Shown here: one piece after another, positions 25,747 to 34,096 of the stretch | Layout of the letters: each line of letters opens with the position of its first letter | Numbering within the stretch: position 1 is the stretch's first letter | NCBI GenBank assembly: GCA_964419335.1 | Contig: CAYQOX010000024.1 | Span: 3,882 to 67,881, forward strand | From: CAYQOX01 sp964419335 | GTDB taxonomy: Bacteria; Hinthialibacterota; Hinthialibacteria; Hinthialibacterales; Hinthialibacteraceae | Direction of reading: 5' to 3' | Length of the DNA stretch: 64,000 nucleotides | Translations under genes and position numbers: made by a program | Notes under the pieces: generated by a model | The model's database searches: none | Told to the model about the DNA's origin: nothing | The model's input: the letters and a program-made list of their open reading frames with translations, nothing else

Positions 25747-27369
25747 CTAATCTCGCTTCTCCAGCCAAGCGATCCAGTCCTTGACTCCCGTTCTCGCAAC
25801 CTCCGGAGTAGGGTTCTCCAAGGTATAGGCTCCCTCAACCGTTATCTGCTTCCCTTCAACCCACCTCCCCCTGCGCGGATTAAACCACCTTAGTTGATAA
25901 TCCCCCGCAGGCAGTTCCACTTCCTGCTTAAATCCATCGATCCGCGGGTTATCACTGCGTACATCTTCCCCATCCGGATTCGGCAAATAAATAATATAAT
26001 TTTGCTCATCATGAATACACTTCGCCCGCTTAGGCTCGCCTCCTACCCGCTCATCCGCGGGTCTCATCCCTGCCAATGTAAGGTTGCTCTCCTCAAAGAA
26101 CGTGTGTATATGCTTAAAATCATGCGCTCCCTGAGATAACACCCCCTTGCGATTGGCGTCGTAGTACCCCTGCACGCCTCGCACCAGCCCACCGTCATAG
26201 GCTTCATAAGTCCTTAACCCACCATACGTTGCATGACCTCCCGAGAGTAAGTTCGCCCACATCAAGCGCCGGAAATAATAACGCGCATTGGCCGGATCGC
26301 GATACATTTCATATCGGTCTTCATCCAGCACCACCGGATCATTCCCCTTTTCCCGATACTCCAAAACCAACTCCCCCGCCGCCTCATCAATATCCTCTAG
26401 CGTAATCATGTCAGACCAGGACGCATCCACAAAAGAATACCCCGCAAACCGGTTTTGCTGATTGGTAATAAGCGTCCCCCAGGGCTCGCGTTTCTTCATA
26501 TCCATGCCAATTTGATCAATCACGTGCCGGCTAATTTCACGTCCGCTTAATTGACTTAAATCTTCTTCCTCCACTATTTCACGATCATTGGAAATTTCCC
26601 AGTAGATATTCGGGAAAGACGACCAGCGGGCTTGCGCATAACCGGCAATAAACTGCGATAGCCGATCCCCTTGCCCATAACGAATCAACTCTTGCGTATC
26701 TTCCGCATAAGGAATCAACTGCACTAGGATATGGGGATAATGCTCCAAACAATAAAGCAAACGTTTTTCGATTTCTTGCCAATAATTTAAAACCAACCTT
26801 TCCCGCTCCGGCGTATATAACGCTTCCACCGTACTTCGGGATTGCGCAAACCAGGTACGTATTTTCGTAAATCCGGCTTCCGCGGCTTGATCGATATATT
26901 CTTGCCACTTTGGCTCCGACTGCACCACAAACCGATATCCGGTATCCCCAATATGCAAAAACCACTCTCCGTTATCATACGCAAATTGCCGGGAATCCTC
27001 GGGATGAATGCGTAACTTCCCAGGCAGTTCCGATGGAATCACCTCAAACGTACCCCGGATACCCTCCAAAGCCTCGAGATTAGATCGAACTTCATAATTC
27101 CAAGTCCCTTGCGTATCACAATACGCCCGCGCTTTATACGTCCGGTACCCGTCATAAAAACCCTCAGCGGTAGTTTTCGTACCATCAGGACGCGTAAATT
27201 CCACCTGAAAGTGGAGATCAAGATAAGGATCGTCGATGCCACGGTTTGTTTGGACCTTGATCTCATACACCCCGCGATGCAAGGCTTTATCGCCATGATA
27301 AATCATCTCTTCGGCTTTCACTGAAACGCTTACAAGGAATAAAAGCATAAACATAATCGTTTGTTTCAT
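25747..27369 (-). CDS. Secreted glycoside-hydrolase-like protein (DUF5060 / DUF4038 / C-terminal Ig-like)
   Basis: Signal peptide 1-19. Residues about 25-115 form a DUF5060 beta-sandwich (YEIKVQTNRGIDDPYLDLHF). A DUF4038-type TIM barrel follows (GEWFLHIGDTGYRFV, FTKIRTWFAQSR) with a probable acid/base segment NIYWEISNDREI near residue 268. The C-terminus (about 445-540; YIIYLPNPDGEDV, PAGDYQLRWFNPRRGRW) matches the small domain once named putative collagen-binding. Relatives include apiosidase-like enzymes acting on plant or algal glycans. Its neighbours (sulfatases, PL10) fit polysaccharide attack. Exact linkage is unknown. Confidence 0.82.
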   Translation of the reverse strand: MKQTIMFMLLFLVSVSVKAEEMIYHGDKALHRGVYEIKVQTNRGIDDPYLDLHFQVEFTRPDGTKTTAEGFYDGYRTYKARAYCDTQGTWNYEVRSNLEALEGIRGTFEVIPSELPGKLRIHPEDSRQFAYDNGEWFLHIGDTGYRFVVQSEPKWQEYIDQAAEAGFTKIRTWFAQSRSTVEALYTPERERLVLNYWQEIEKRLLYCLEHYPHILVQLIPYAEDTQELIRYGQGDRLSQFIAGYAQARWSSFPNIYWEISNDREIVEEEDLSQLSGREISRHVIDQIGMDMKKREPWGTLITNQQNRFAGYSFVDASWSDMITLEDIDEAAGELVLEYREKGNDPVVLDEDRYEMYRDPANARYYFRRLMWANLLSGGHATYGGLRTYEAYDGGLVRGVQGYYDANRKGVLSQGAHDFKHIHTFFEESNLTLAGMRPADERVGGEPKRAKCIHDEQNYIIYLPNPDGEDVRSDNPRIDGFKQEVELPAGDYQLRWFNPRRGRWVEGKQITVEGAYTLENPTPEVARTGVKDWIAWLEKRD

Positions 27370-27406
27370 TTTTCTTGTTCCTTCGAAGTATTAGATTCTC
27401 TTTGTG

Positions 27407-27447
27407 GGGTCATCCTGTATTTGAGTCCTTTTTGATACATTGAAAAC
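27407..27447 (+). mobile_element. MITE-like repeat, copy 7 (left terminal fragment)
   Basis: Only about 41 bp remain: GGGTCATCCTGTATTTGAG followed by TCCTTTTTGATACATTGAAAA. The rest is lost. It lies 37 bp upstream of the glycosidase-like gene's start. Nothing else recognisable is in 27448-27616 apart from AT-rich, promoter-like sequence. Confidence 0.8.
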
Positions 27448-27625
27448 AATACCTTCATATGACTTAGACAATATCCAAACATTAAGATATCTTATAATAA
27501 TAGTGTATTTTTTCATGAAGGGGGACAGGTCACTTTTTAACCTCTTCTCCACCTAGCCAAACAAAATCAACTCGGGATATACTATCCGAGAAATTCATAC
27601 GCGAAATTTTCATGGAGTGAAGATC

Positions 27626-27961
27626 TTGTCTGAACGTTTTCAATTTGATATGAATTCATCCTTATACGTTTCAGTCGCCGGTTCCTTAGATGCGACCTCC
27701 TCCGGCGATTTTGAAACGAACCTGATGGGAAAAATCGAAGAAAAAGAAAAACCCATGATTGTCTTAGACCTACAACAATTGGAGTTTATCAATAGTCTGG
27801 GATTAGCATCGATCGTCAAAGTCTGGAAAGAAGTTAGAGCCGATAATGGCTCCTTACGCATTCTCGTAACCGAAAAAATTGCTAAAATCTTTCAAGTCGC
27901 CAATCTTGATACGATTATCGATATGTATGTTTTACGGAGTTTACCCCAAAAATCCTCTTGA
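27626..27961 (+). CDS. STAS-domain anti-anti-sigma-factor-like protein
   Basis: A single STAS domain of about 110 residues: SSLYVSVAGSLDATSSGDFE, then MIVLDLQQLEFINSLGLASIVK, which holds the Ser phosphorylated by anti-sigma kinases in SpoIIAA/RsbV, and RILVTEKIAKIFQVANLD. I prefer TTG 27626 because GGAGTGA sits 8 bp upstream; a GTG at 27617 overlaps that ribosome site. No kinase or phosphatase partner is nearby. It overlaps the possible TTG start of the next gene (TTGA), suggesting co-expression with the membrane glycosyltransferase, an unusual pairing. Confidence 0.85.
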   Translation: MSERFQFDMNSSLYVSVAGSLDATSSGDFETNLMGKIEEKEKPMIVLDLQQLEFINSLGLASIVKVWKEVRADNGSLRILVTEKIAKIFQVANLDTIIDMYVLRSLPQKSS

Positions 27962-27972
27962 CAATATATACA

Positions 27973-29919
27973 ATGCTGCCTTCTGAACAATCCAAAACCC
28001 TTTCCTTGCCCGGCACCCAATTCTCCTTCATGGTGGTTTGGTGGCTGTGTTTTCTCCTCTACCCCAATTGGTATCTTCCCGGGTTAGAAAAATCGCGCCT
28101 TCTGGTATGCGCCGCTATCTTCGCCCTCTTTGTTTTTCAATGTTTTTTGTTCCGTTGGCTGGCCGATTATGCCCGCGATGAGCCTCCCCAGCAAGCGCAG
28201 CCTTTGCAAGACCGCTTCTTTTTCGCTACTCTGTTTTCCCTCAATTTCATCTTACATCTCCCGTTTCTCCCAAAACCCATCCTCGCCGGCTTGGATACGA
28301 TCGATCATGCTGCGGTTCCTGCTCTTGTGGCCAACTCGATCGTAACCTCACTCTCAGAGGCCGTCGGTTTTTCTCTCCGCCCTTTGTTCTTACTTCTTGC
28401 CATTGTTTTACTCTTTTTGGCTTTTTACCCCCCTTTCGTGCGCTCTCTCTGGCAGCGCCTGCGAACCCTCATAAACCTCGCGATCCAACATTGGCTTTAT
28501 ACTTTTCTGATTCTCTTTCTCTTCACCATGGGCTACGCTTTCTTATTAGTCTGGACAGCCTATCCCCAACAATTCGGCGATCTATCCACCCTCTTTCGCT
28601 ACCAACCGATCTCCAAGATGATTCTCATCCCGGTATATATCCTTTTTGGCCTAAGAGAATTCCTCGGCCGCTTTATCCAATTAATGTTCTTTTACGCTGG
28701 AGCCGTCTATTTATATAAATTAACCGCCCTTTATGGCGGGAGAGAAGCCTCCCGCGTGGCATGCATCCTCTACTTATTTCTTCCCCCCATTTTTCACTAT
28801 GGAAATACTCACATGATCGAGGGCGGAACCTTATTTTTTATCCTCGCTTCTTACTTTCATTATGTGCGCTACATGGAAACCAAGCGCTATTCCGATTTAA
28901 TTATCGGCACCCTATGGACCGTCATGGGATGTCTTTACAAACATCCTGCGGTTAGTCTCATCCCCGGTTTAGCCCTAATGACCGCCTATGATTTCCTCTT
29001 CCCCCGCAAAGGGCAAGTGCGTCGTTTTCCTTTGCCTGAAATTCTTTCCTGCACGATTTCCAGTCTCACTTTCTTACTCTATATGAAACTCTCCGCATAC
29101 AATCAAGAAGTCCCCTCCAGCATGCATTTCCCCACCTTAGAACGCATGTTGACCAATCTCTCTGCCTTGACCCAGGGGGTAACCTGGCCTATCGCCTTGC
29201 TTTTCCTGGCCGGTTTGATCTTTCTACTCGCGCGAAACCATCGACGCATTTTTATACTGATTATGTGTTGGGTTGGCGCTCATTTTGTACTTACCGTTAT
29301 GTCCGCCACCTTCGCCAATGTCCGCCAGGCGCTCCCCTATTACCTGGGCTTAATCGTCCCTGCCGCGCTCTTTTTGGAATGGCTGGGAATTTTTTCTCTA
29401 GGATTACGCAAAGCCCTCATCTATGGGGTCTTACCCCTCTTTCTCTTATGGACATGCTTGTTCATGGATCGTGAGCAGCTGGATCCAAAAACCCAACGCG
29501 CCATGGGCGACCGCTCCTACATCACCTTCACCAACTGGGAAGAATCGTACCTTCCTTATGACGAAGCCATGCGCACGCTTAAAAACCTCGCCCAACCTGG
29601 GGATATTGTCTATGCTCCCATGGCCAACGAACCGGTGCATTTTTATTTACAAAAACATGATGTAAATCACATTCAATACATCCGCCAAATCTGGGAACCT
29701 GACATCGAAAAACAATCGCTTGAATCTTTCCTGGAATACGTCGATACCCTCCAAGCAGATTGGGTTCTCATTCCCATGGGACGCTGGCTGCTTAGCTATG
29801 TTGATCTTAATTTAATTCACGACCTGGAAGAAAGCCCCCCTGAAGGGTGGGAGGTTGCCCGCGAATTTACCTACGGCAAGGAACGAATGCGGCTGTGGCG
29901 AGTTAATCAGCCAAAGTAA
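27973..29919 (+). CDS. Polytopic GT-C (GT39/ArnT-like) glycosyltransferase
   Basis: About 650 residues with 11-13 predicted membrane helices. An early periplasmic loop contains NSIVTSLSEAVG, and the fold shows the usual central reentrant pattern (YKLTALYGGREASRVACILY, PPIFHYGNTHMIEGGTLFF). The soluble C-terminal domain (GDIVYAPMANEPVHFYLQKH ... RLWRV) is like those of GT39/GT83 proteins using polyprenyl-phosphate sugars. The canonical acidic first-loop motif is not obvious, so donor and acceptor are unknown. Start could be TTG 27958 (overlapping the previous stop) or ATG 27973; no ribosome site decides. A second GT-C gene lies at 40.4-41.9 kb. Confidence 0.75.
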   Translation: MLPSEQSKTLSLPGTQFSFMVVWWLCFLLYPNWYLPGLEKSRLLVCAAIFALFVFQCFLFRWLADYARDEPPQQAQPLQDRFFFATLFSLNFILHLPFLPKPILAGLDTIDHAAVPALVANSIVTSLSEAVGFSLRPLFLLLAIVLLFLAFYPPFVRSLWQRLRTLINLAIQHWLYTFLILFLFTMGYAFLLVWTAYPQQFGDLSTLFRYQPISKMILIPVYILFGLREFLGRFIQLMFFYAGAVYLYKLTALYGGREASRVACILYLFLPPIFHYGNTHMIEGGTLFFILASYFHYVRYMETKRYSDLIIGTLWTVMGCLYKHPAVSLIPGLALMTAYDFLFPRKGQVRRFPLPEILSCTISSLTFLLYMKLSAYNQEVPSSMHFPTLERMLTNLSALTQGVTWPIALLFLAGLIFLLARNHRRIFILIMCWVGAHFVLTVMSATFANVRQALPYYLGLIVPAALFLEWLGIFSLGLRKALIYGVLPLFLLWTCLFMDREQLDPKTQRAMGDRSYITFTNWEESYLPYDEAMRTLKNLAQPGDIVYAPMANEPVHFYLQKHDVNHIQYIRQIWEPDIEKQSLESFLEYVDTLQADWVLIPMGRWLLSYVDLNLIHDLEESPPEGWEVAREFTYGKERMRLWRVNQPK

Positions 29920-30044
29920 TCCTCTTCTTCACCCTCCTTATAAACTCGTTGTAGTTTTGGAATCAAAGGCGGTCGTTCTTCTTCAATGACCTGCCAAAAA
30001 AGATTCACCGCCGGCTCGTTGGTTTTCTCTGCTCCTGTAACCGC
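29907..30044 (-). other. In-frame open extension after the stop of the zinc-ribbon protein gene
   Basis: The frame of the upstream gene (stop TAA at 30045-30047) remains open for 45 further codons to a TGA at 29907-29909. The codons encode a coherent acidic peptide: GAEKTNEPAVNLFWQVIEEE, then RPPLIPKLQRVYKEGEEEDY. Either the upstream gene has acquired a nonsense codon, or a small gene starts at an internal GTG. It overlaps the last codons of the GT-C gene on the other strand. Confidence 0.35.
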
Positions 30045-30824
30045 TTACTTTCCCTTTCGCACATGCATCCCCCCATGACGAAGTGGGGAAGGTTTCTCTT
30101 TCTCTCCCGCGCTCAGAGGAGGCATCTCCGCCGAGGAGATGGTCATCCGGGCATTCAGTTTCTCTTCTTCCTCACAGGTCTCACACATCGTCTTAGGAGC
30201 ATCGATTTCATCTCCGCATTTCGAACAGAGAGATTTCCCCCGGTCGATTTTGATTTTCCCTTCGCGCTCTAATTCGTTAATCATTTGATGAATCACCTTA
30301 CGCGCATCTAATTCCGCGCTCGGAATAGAATAAAAATTCATAACCGTCTCGCGGGTTTCCTCATCAACCGGCTCTTTAAAGGTGCGCAAGAACTCATACA
30401 TCTGATCGCGTACCATACTATAAATCTCATCATGCATGAGTTTTAACGGCGGGAAATCTTTATCCTTACGTAACTCTTTTACCATGGTATACGCCACCAA
30501 ATGCGCAAACCAAACGCCCTCCGTCTTGAGCAATTTATTGAATTTACGAATACGTTTCGCCAACGTAAACGGAAATTCATCCAGGAGTTCGGATATCGCC
30601 ACTTCCCGTGGTTTACGATACGCTTCTTTATCCGTTGCCGCGTTAGAAACATTCCCTTTCTTAATCAACATCTCTCGGCAGACATGATATACCGCATTAT
30701 CCATATGGCTATAACACGATTTACAAAACCCATTATCGAGCATTTGCCCACAAAAGGGACACCCTTCCTCTTCCAAGGCAATATCAAGGATTGACCAAAG
30801 ATCGTTGGAATTCTTTTTAAGCAT
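30045..30824 (-). CDS. Zinc-ribbon protein of unknown function
   Basis: A 259-residue soluble protein, not recognised. It carries an N-terminal double CxxC ribbon (GCPFCGQMLDNGFCKSCYSH, residues 21-40) and a C-terminal one (SLCSKCGDEIDAPKTMCETC). Between them is a helical region (SELLDEFPFTLAKRIRKFNK, HLVAYTMVKELRKDK) and a basic tail (PSPLRHGGMHVRKGK). The layout suggests a nucleic-acid or protein adaptor. The stop is followed by 45 open in-frame codons, so the true C-terminus may be longer. It is divergent from the next gene across a 345-bp spacer. Confidence 0.7.
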   Translation of the reverse strand: MLKKNSNDLWSILDIALEEEGCPFCGQMLDNGFCKSCYSHMDNAVYHVCREMLIKKGNVSNAATDKEAYRKPREVAISELLDEFPFTLAKRIRKFNKLLKTEGVWFAHLVAYTMVKELRKDKDFPPLKLMHDEIYSMVRDQMYEFLRTFKEPVDEETRETVMNFYSIPSAELDARKVIHQMINELEREGKIKIDRGKSLCSKCGDEIDAPKTMCETCEEEEKLNARMTISSAEMPPLSAGEKEKPSPLRHGGMHVRKGK

Positions 30825-30936
30825 GATTTTTTACCGGTTTCAGCTTTCAGCGAGTTACAATAATTTTATAGAGATTCCTCATCGAATTCGTCATGATTTT
30901 ACTATTTTTCCCCAAAGAGGAAAAGATGAGTCTATA

Positions 30937-31080
30937 ATGAATCGAAAGGATTTTCTACACATTTTACACGTATTAAAACAAGGAAGAATTAGCCAAATCG
31001 TGAATTCATCCGATACGTATTGTGCTCTTCGTTTGAGAAGAAATAACAAGAAAAAACAATCAAGACGACAAACGCCATGA
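30937..31080 (+). CDS. Possible small basic protein (47 residues)
   Basis: ATG 30937 opens MNRKDFLHILHVLKQGRISQ and ends in a Lys/Arg-rich tail (RLRRNNKKKQSRRQTP). A weak ribosome site (AAGATGAG) lies about 6 bp upstream. It sits in the 345-bp divergent spacer 30825-31169 and there is no other support. It may simply be an open stretch. Confidence 0.25.
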   Translation: MNRKDFLHILHVLKQGRISQIVNSSDTYCALRLRRNNKKKQSRRQTP

Positions 31081-31169
31081 CAAGATTTTACAAAATGATC
31101 ATGCGATTGCTTTCGTTTTATATACACTGAAAAATGTAGGTAGGAGGGAAAAACCGGAAGAGGTGATGT

Positions 31170-32168
31170 ATGAATACCAAGGTTTTACCCTACAATCGGT
31201 CCAGAGAACAGGAACACGAGATCGTCCTTTTCTATGTCGAGCGGATTCTCGACATATTTAATGAGGGGTGTGTTGCCCTCGCTCATAAAATCTATAACGA
31301 GTATAGGGATGAATGTAAAAGCATTCTTTCCAAAGAAAATGTGGCTTATTTAAAACAGAAAATGGAACAACCCGACGATTGGTCGGATGAAAAACAAAAT
31401 ACTTTTGTCGAACGGATCGAAAATGCCCGCTCCTTCGGCGAATATCAGTCCGTCCATGATATGTGTCATGAAATCCTTCTGCATCACAATCACCGGGCTG
31501 ACCGTTGTCCCACGCATGAGATTTGCTACAAGATTCAAGATATCTTAGCAAGAAATAACATGCACTATCTTGAACCCAATGAAGTGAATATCAACACGTT
31601 TTTGAACGCTTCTATCGAATTTGTGGTGGATCGCCGCCGTTCTAGCAGCCAGGATAATAAAACCCTGGAAGGCAATCCCGGGTTTTACCTATCCGATGCA
31701 CTTGGCCAGCGCTATCGCTGCTTTGTGAAACAAGTTGGCCATGTGGAAGTCGGTACCGAGGTCAAAGTAAAAATCACCAATATCCCAGGACCGGCTTTAA
31801 ACAATGGGAAAAAGTGGGAACCCATTGTTTACGTGGAACCTCGGGTTTCTCCCGGTGACCTGATTGAAATCGAATTGAGCAGCCTCTCCCATACGGGCAA
31901 TAGCTTCACCTTCAGGCACCATAGCTACGACGGCTTCCTCTGGTTCAAAAGGCGCGGGGTTAACAAAGAAATATTTAACCAAAATACGCTTCATCCCAAA
32001 GATCGCATCTTAGCCAAAGTTCTCTATACCACCGATGAGATGAAGCGGGGTAGCAGCGGCAAGGTCAACCGCTTGGGAATTATTAAAGCTATTCCCATGA
32101 AACGCTTGGGCGAGGAACAAGCCCGTGAGGATGATCAAGATATGTCCGCTGCCAGATTTCTAGGCTAA
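31170..32168 (+). CDS. Unknown protein with two C-terminal TRAM/OB-like modules
   Basis: A 332-residue soluble protein with no family I can name. Residues 1-160 are helical and polar, with a His/Cys cluster (MCHEILLHHNHRADRCPTHEICY) that could bind metal. Residues about 170-215 (GQRYRCFVKQVGHVEVGTEVKV) and 225-305 (SPGDLIEIELSSLSHTGNSF, DRILAKVLYTTDEM) look like two small beta-barrels of the TRAM/OB type, suggesting RNA binding. A strong GAGGTG ribosome site lies just before the ATG. Its last 80 bp overlap the 3' end of convergent asnB, and a perfect hairpin 68 bp beyond its stop, inside asnB, could end its transcript. Confidence 0.75.
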   Translation: MNTKVLPYNRSREQEHEIVLFYVERILDIFNEGCVALAHKIYNEYRDECKSILSKENVAYLKQKMEQPDDWSDEKQNTFVERIENARSFGEYQSVHDMCHEILLHHNHRADRCPTHEICYKIQDILARNNMHYLEPNEVNINTFLNASIEFVVDRRRSSSQDNKTLEGNPGFYLSDALGQRYRCFVKQVGHVEVGTEVKVKITNIPGPALNNGKKWEPIVYVEPRVSPGDLIEIELSSLSHTGNSFTFRHHSYDGFLWFKRRGVNKEIFNQNTLHPKDRILAKVLYTTDEMKRGSSGKVNRLGIIKAIPMKRLGEEQAREDDQDMSAARFLG

Positions 32169-34032
32169 GCAGTATCCATAACTGATTATTATTGTCTCGC
32201 TTCCCGTCTTGATGATCCATCATAATCTGTCGGACGCGCCGGGGGTCAAATAACCCCCGGCGCTTTGTTGTCTCTTCAGAACAGACATCCTCAATCACAT
32301 CCCGCAACTCATGCCGAAACCATTCCCCCACCGGCACATCGAAGCCGTGCTTTCGCCGATGAACGATCGATTTTGGTAATTTATTCTTAAACGCTTCTTT
32401 TAAAATCCATTTCGAGCTCTTTCCCCGCAATTTCACCACATCGGGCAGGGAAAAAGCAAATTCTACCAAGGTATGGTCGAGAAATGGCACCCGCACTTCT
32501 AACGAATGGAGCATCGACATCCGGTCGACTTTGCATAACATATCCGCTGGTAAATTATGCCGCAAATCCACCCACAACATGCGCGTCAGCTCATCCACGT
32601 TTTTCAATTCATTAAATAAACGCTGGCGATAACGACGGGGCGCGTCGAAATCGATCTGCCGTAACACCTCGGACTGAAATAACGACTCCCGGGTCTGATC
32701 CTCAAAATGAATCGCCCAGCCTAAATTTCGTTCAAAAGCGCTGGGATCAAAGCCGCGGAAAAATTTCTTCACCTGGCGCGACATATCCATCCAATACCCC
32801 GAACGGGATTCAGGTAAATTCTTTTCGACTCTTTTTGTCATAAAACGCATGGCATGATCGGGAACCCAAGAGAAAAATTTTCGGAAATATTCGCCTTGGT
32901 ATTTTCGATATCCCGCAAACACTTCATCCCCTCCATCGCCGGAAAGGACTACTTTTACATGTTCTGCCGCCAATTTAGAAACAAAGTAAAGCGGGAGACA
33001 AGAGGAATCCGCCAAGGGATCATCCAACTGCCAGGTAATGTCGTCCAATGCTTTCAATAGATCATTGGGTTTCAACTTTTGTTGATAATGATCGGTTTGA
33101 TAAAGACGGGCGACTTCTTCCGCATGAGGCGTTTCATCAAAGAGTTTGTGCCCTTCGAATCCAATCGCAAAGGTCTTGAATCCTGGTCCCAGAAACTCAT
33201 GCATCAACGCCACCAGGACGCTGGAATCAATCCCACCCGAAAGAAAAGCACCCACCGGGACATCAGAAAGCATATGCTCGCGTACAGTCAAACGCATACG
33301 GTCTTGTAATTCTTCCACCATTTCATTTACGGGACGCGCGCGGTTTTGCTGGATCGTTTCTGCGGGATCCCAATACGTGCGGTAGCGGGTTTTCCCTTCC
33401 TGCAAAATGAGCATTTCTCCCGGCATGAGTTGATAAATATTACGAAACATCGTATGAGGCGCAGGCGCCGATAAAAAACCAAGAAAGAAATTTAACGCTC
33501 GTAAATCAATCGCCCGGGGAACATCGGGATCGCATAGTATGGATTTTATTTCCGACCCAAAACGCAACCCGGATTGATCGAGCTGATAATACAAAGGCTT
33601 AATCCCCAATCGATCCCGGCTCAGGATCAACTTCTGCTCGTTTCGATCCCACAAAGCCACCGCAAACATACCCCGGGTTTTTTCCAAAAACCTCTCTCCA
33701 TATTCGCGGTATAAATGAAGAAAGGTTTCCGTATCGGACTGTGTCCGGTAGGTGTATCCTTTCCCCTGCAATTCTTTCTTGAGTTCCGGATGATTATAGA
33801 GCTCCCCGTTGTATACAATCCAAAGCGCCCCATCCTCGCTACACATGGGCATATGCCCATCTCCAAGCCCGACAATCGAAAGACGACGTGATCCCAATCC
33901 TACCGAGCCTTCTATATGATGACCTTCATCATCCGGCCCGCGATGTTGAATGATATTGGTCATCGCTTGCAGCAAAGCAGGATCGACCTCGTGTTGTTTG
34001 TCAAAATAACAGATTCCACAAATTCCACACAT
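32089..34032 (-). CDS. asnB: Asparagine synthase (glutamine-hydrolysing)
   Basis: A 647-residue AsnB-type enzyme. The N-terminal glutaminase starts MCGICGICYFD with nucleophile Cys2 and has RRLSIVGLGDGHMP and ALWIVYNGELYNHP. The synthetase domain has the PP-loop GAFLSGGIDSSVLVALM, VVLSGDGGDEVFAGYRKY and DRMSMLHSLEVRVPFLDH. It could serve asparagine synthesis or, as many AsnB paralogues next to glycosyltransferases do, amidation of a surface polymer. The last 27 codons overlap the 3' end of the convergent upstream gene, and a perfect 11-bp hairpin is built into its coding sequence (KRRGLFDPRRV). Confidence 0.95.
   Translation of the reverse strand: MCGICGICYFDKQHEVDPALLQAMTNIIQHRGPDDEGHHIEGSVGLGSRRLSIVGLGDGHMPMCSEDGALWIVYNGELYNHPELKKELQGKGYTYRTQSDTETFLHLYREYGERFLEKTRGMFAVALWDRNEQKLILSRDRLGIKPLYYQLDQSGLRFGSEIKSILCDPDVPRAIDLRALNFFLGFLSAPAPHTMFRNIYQLMPGEMLILQEGKTRYRTYWDPAETIQQNRARPVNEMVEELQDRMRLTVREHMLSDVPVGAFLSGGIDSSVLVALMHEFLGPGFKTFAIGFEGHKLFDETPHAEEVARLYQTDHYQQKLKPNDLLKALDDITWQLDDPLADSSCLPLYFVSKLAAEHVKVVLSGDGGDEVFAGYRKYQGEYFRKFFSWVPDHAMRFMTKRVEKNLPESRSGYWMDMSRQVKKFFRGFDPSAFERNLGWAIHFEDQTRESLFQSEVLRQIDFDAPRRYRQRLFNELKNVDELTRMLWVDLRHNLPADMLCKVDRMSMLHSLEVRVPFLDHTLVEFAFSLPDVVKLRGKSSKWILKEAFKNKLPKSIVHRRKHGFDVPVGEWFRHELRDVIEDVCSEETTKRRGLFDPRRVRQIMMDHQDGKRDNNNQLWILLSLEIWQRTYLDHPHGLVPRPSVSWE
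32236..32266 (+). terminator. Hairpin terminator embedded in the asnB coding sequence
   Basis: Perfect 11-bp stem GCGCCGGGGGT (32236-32246) / ACCCCCGGCGC (32253-32263), 6-base loop, then TTTG. It lies 68 bp after the stop of the convergent + strand gene and can act as its terminator, while on the other strand it encodes part of AsnB. Confidence 0.6.
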
Positions 34033-34096
34033 AATTGTTTTCCCTGAGGCTAAAATTCACACAGTCCAAAGTTTCATTCTATAGGTTTTCCTTGAC

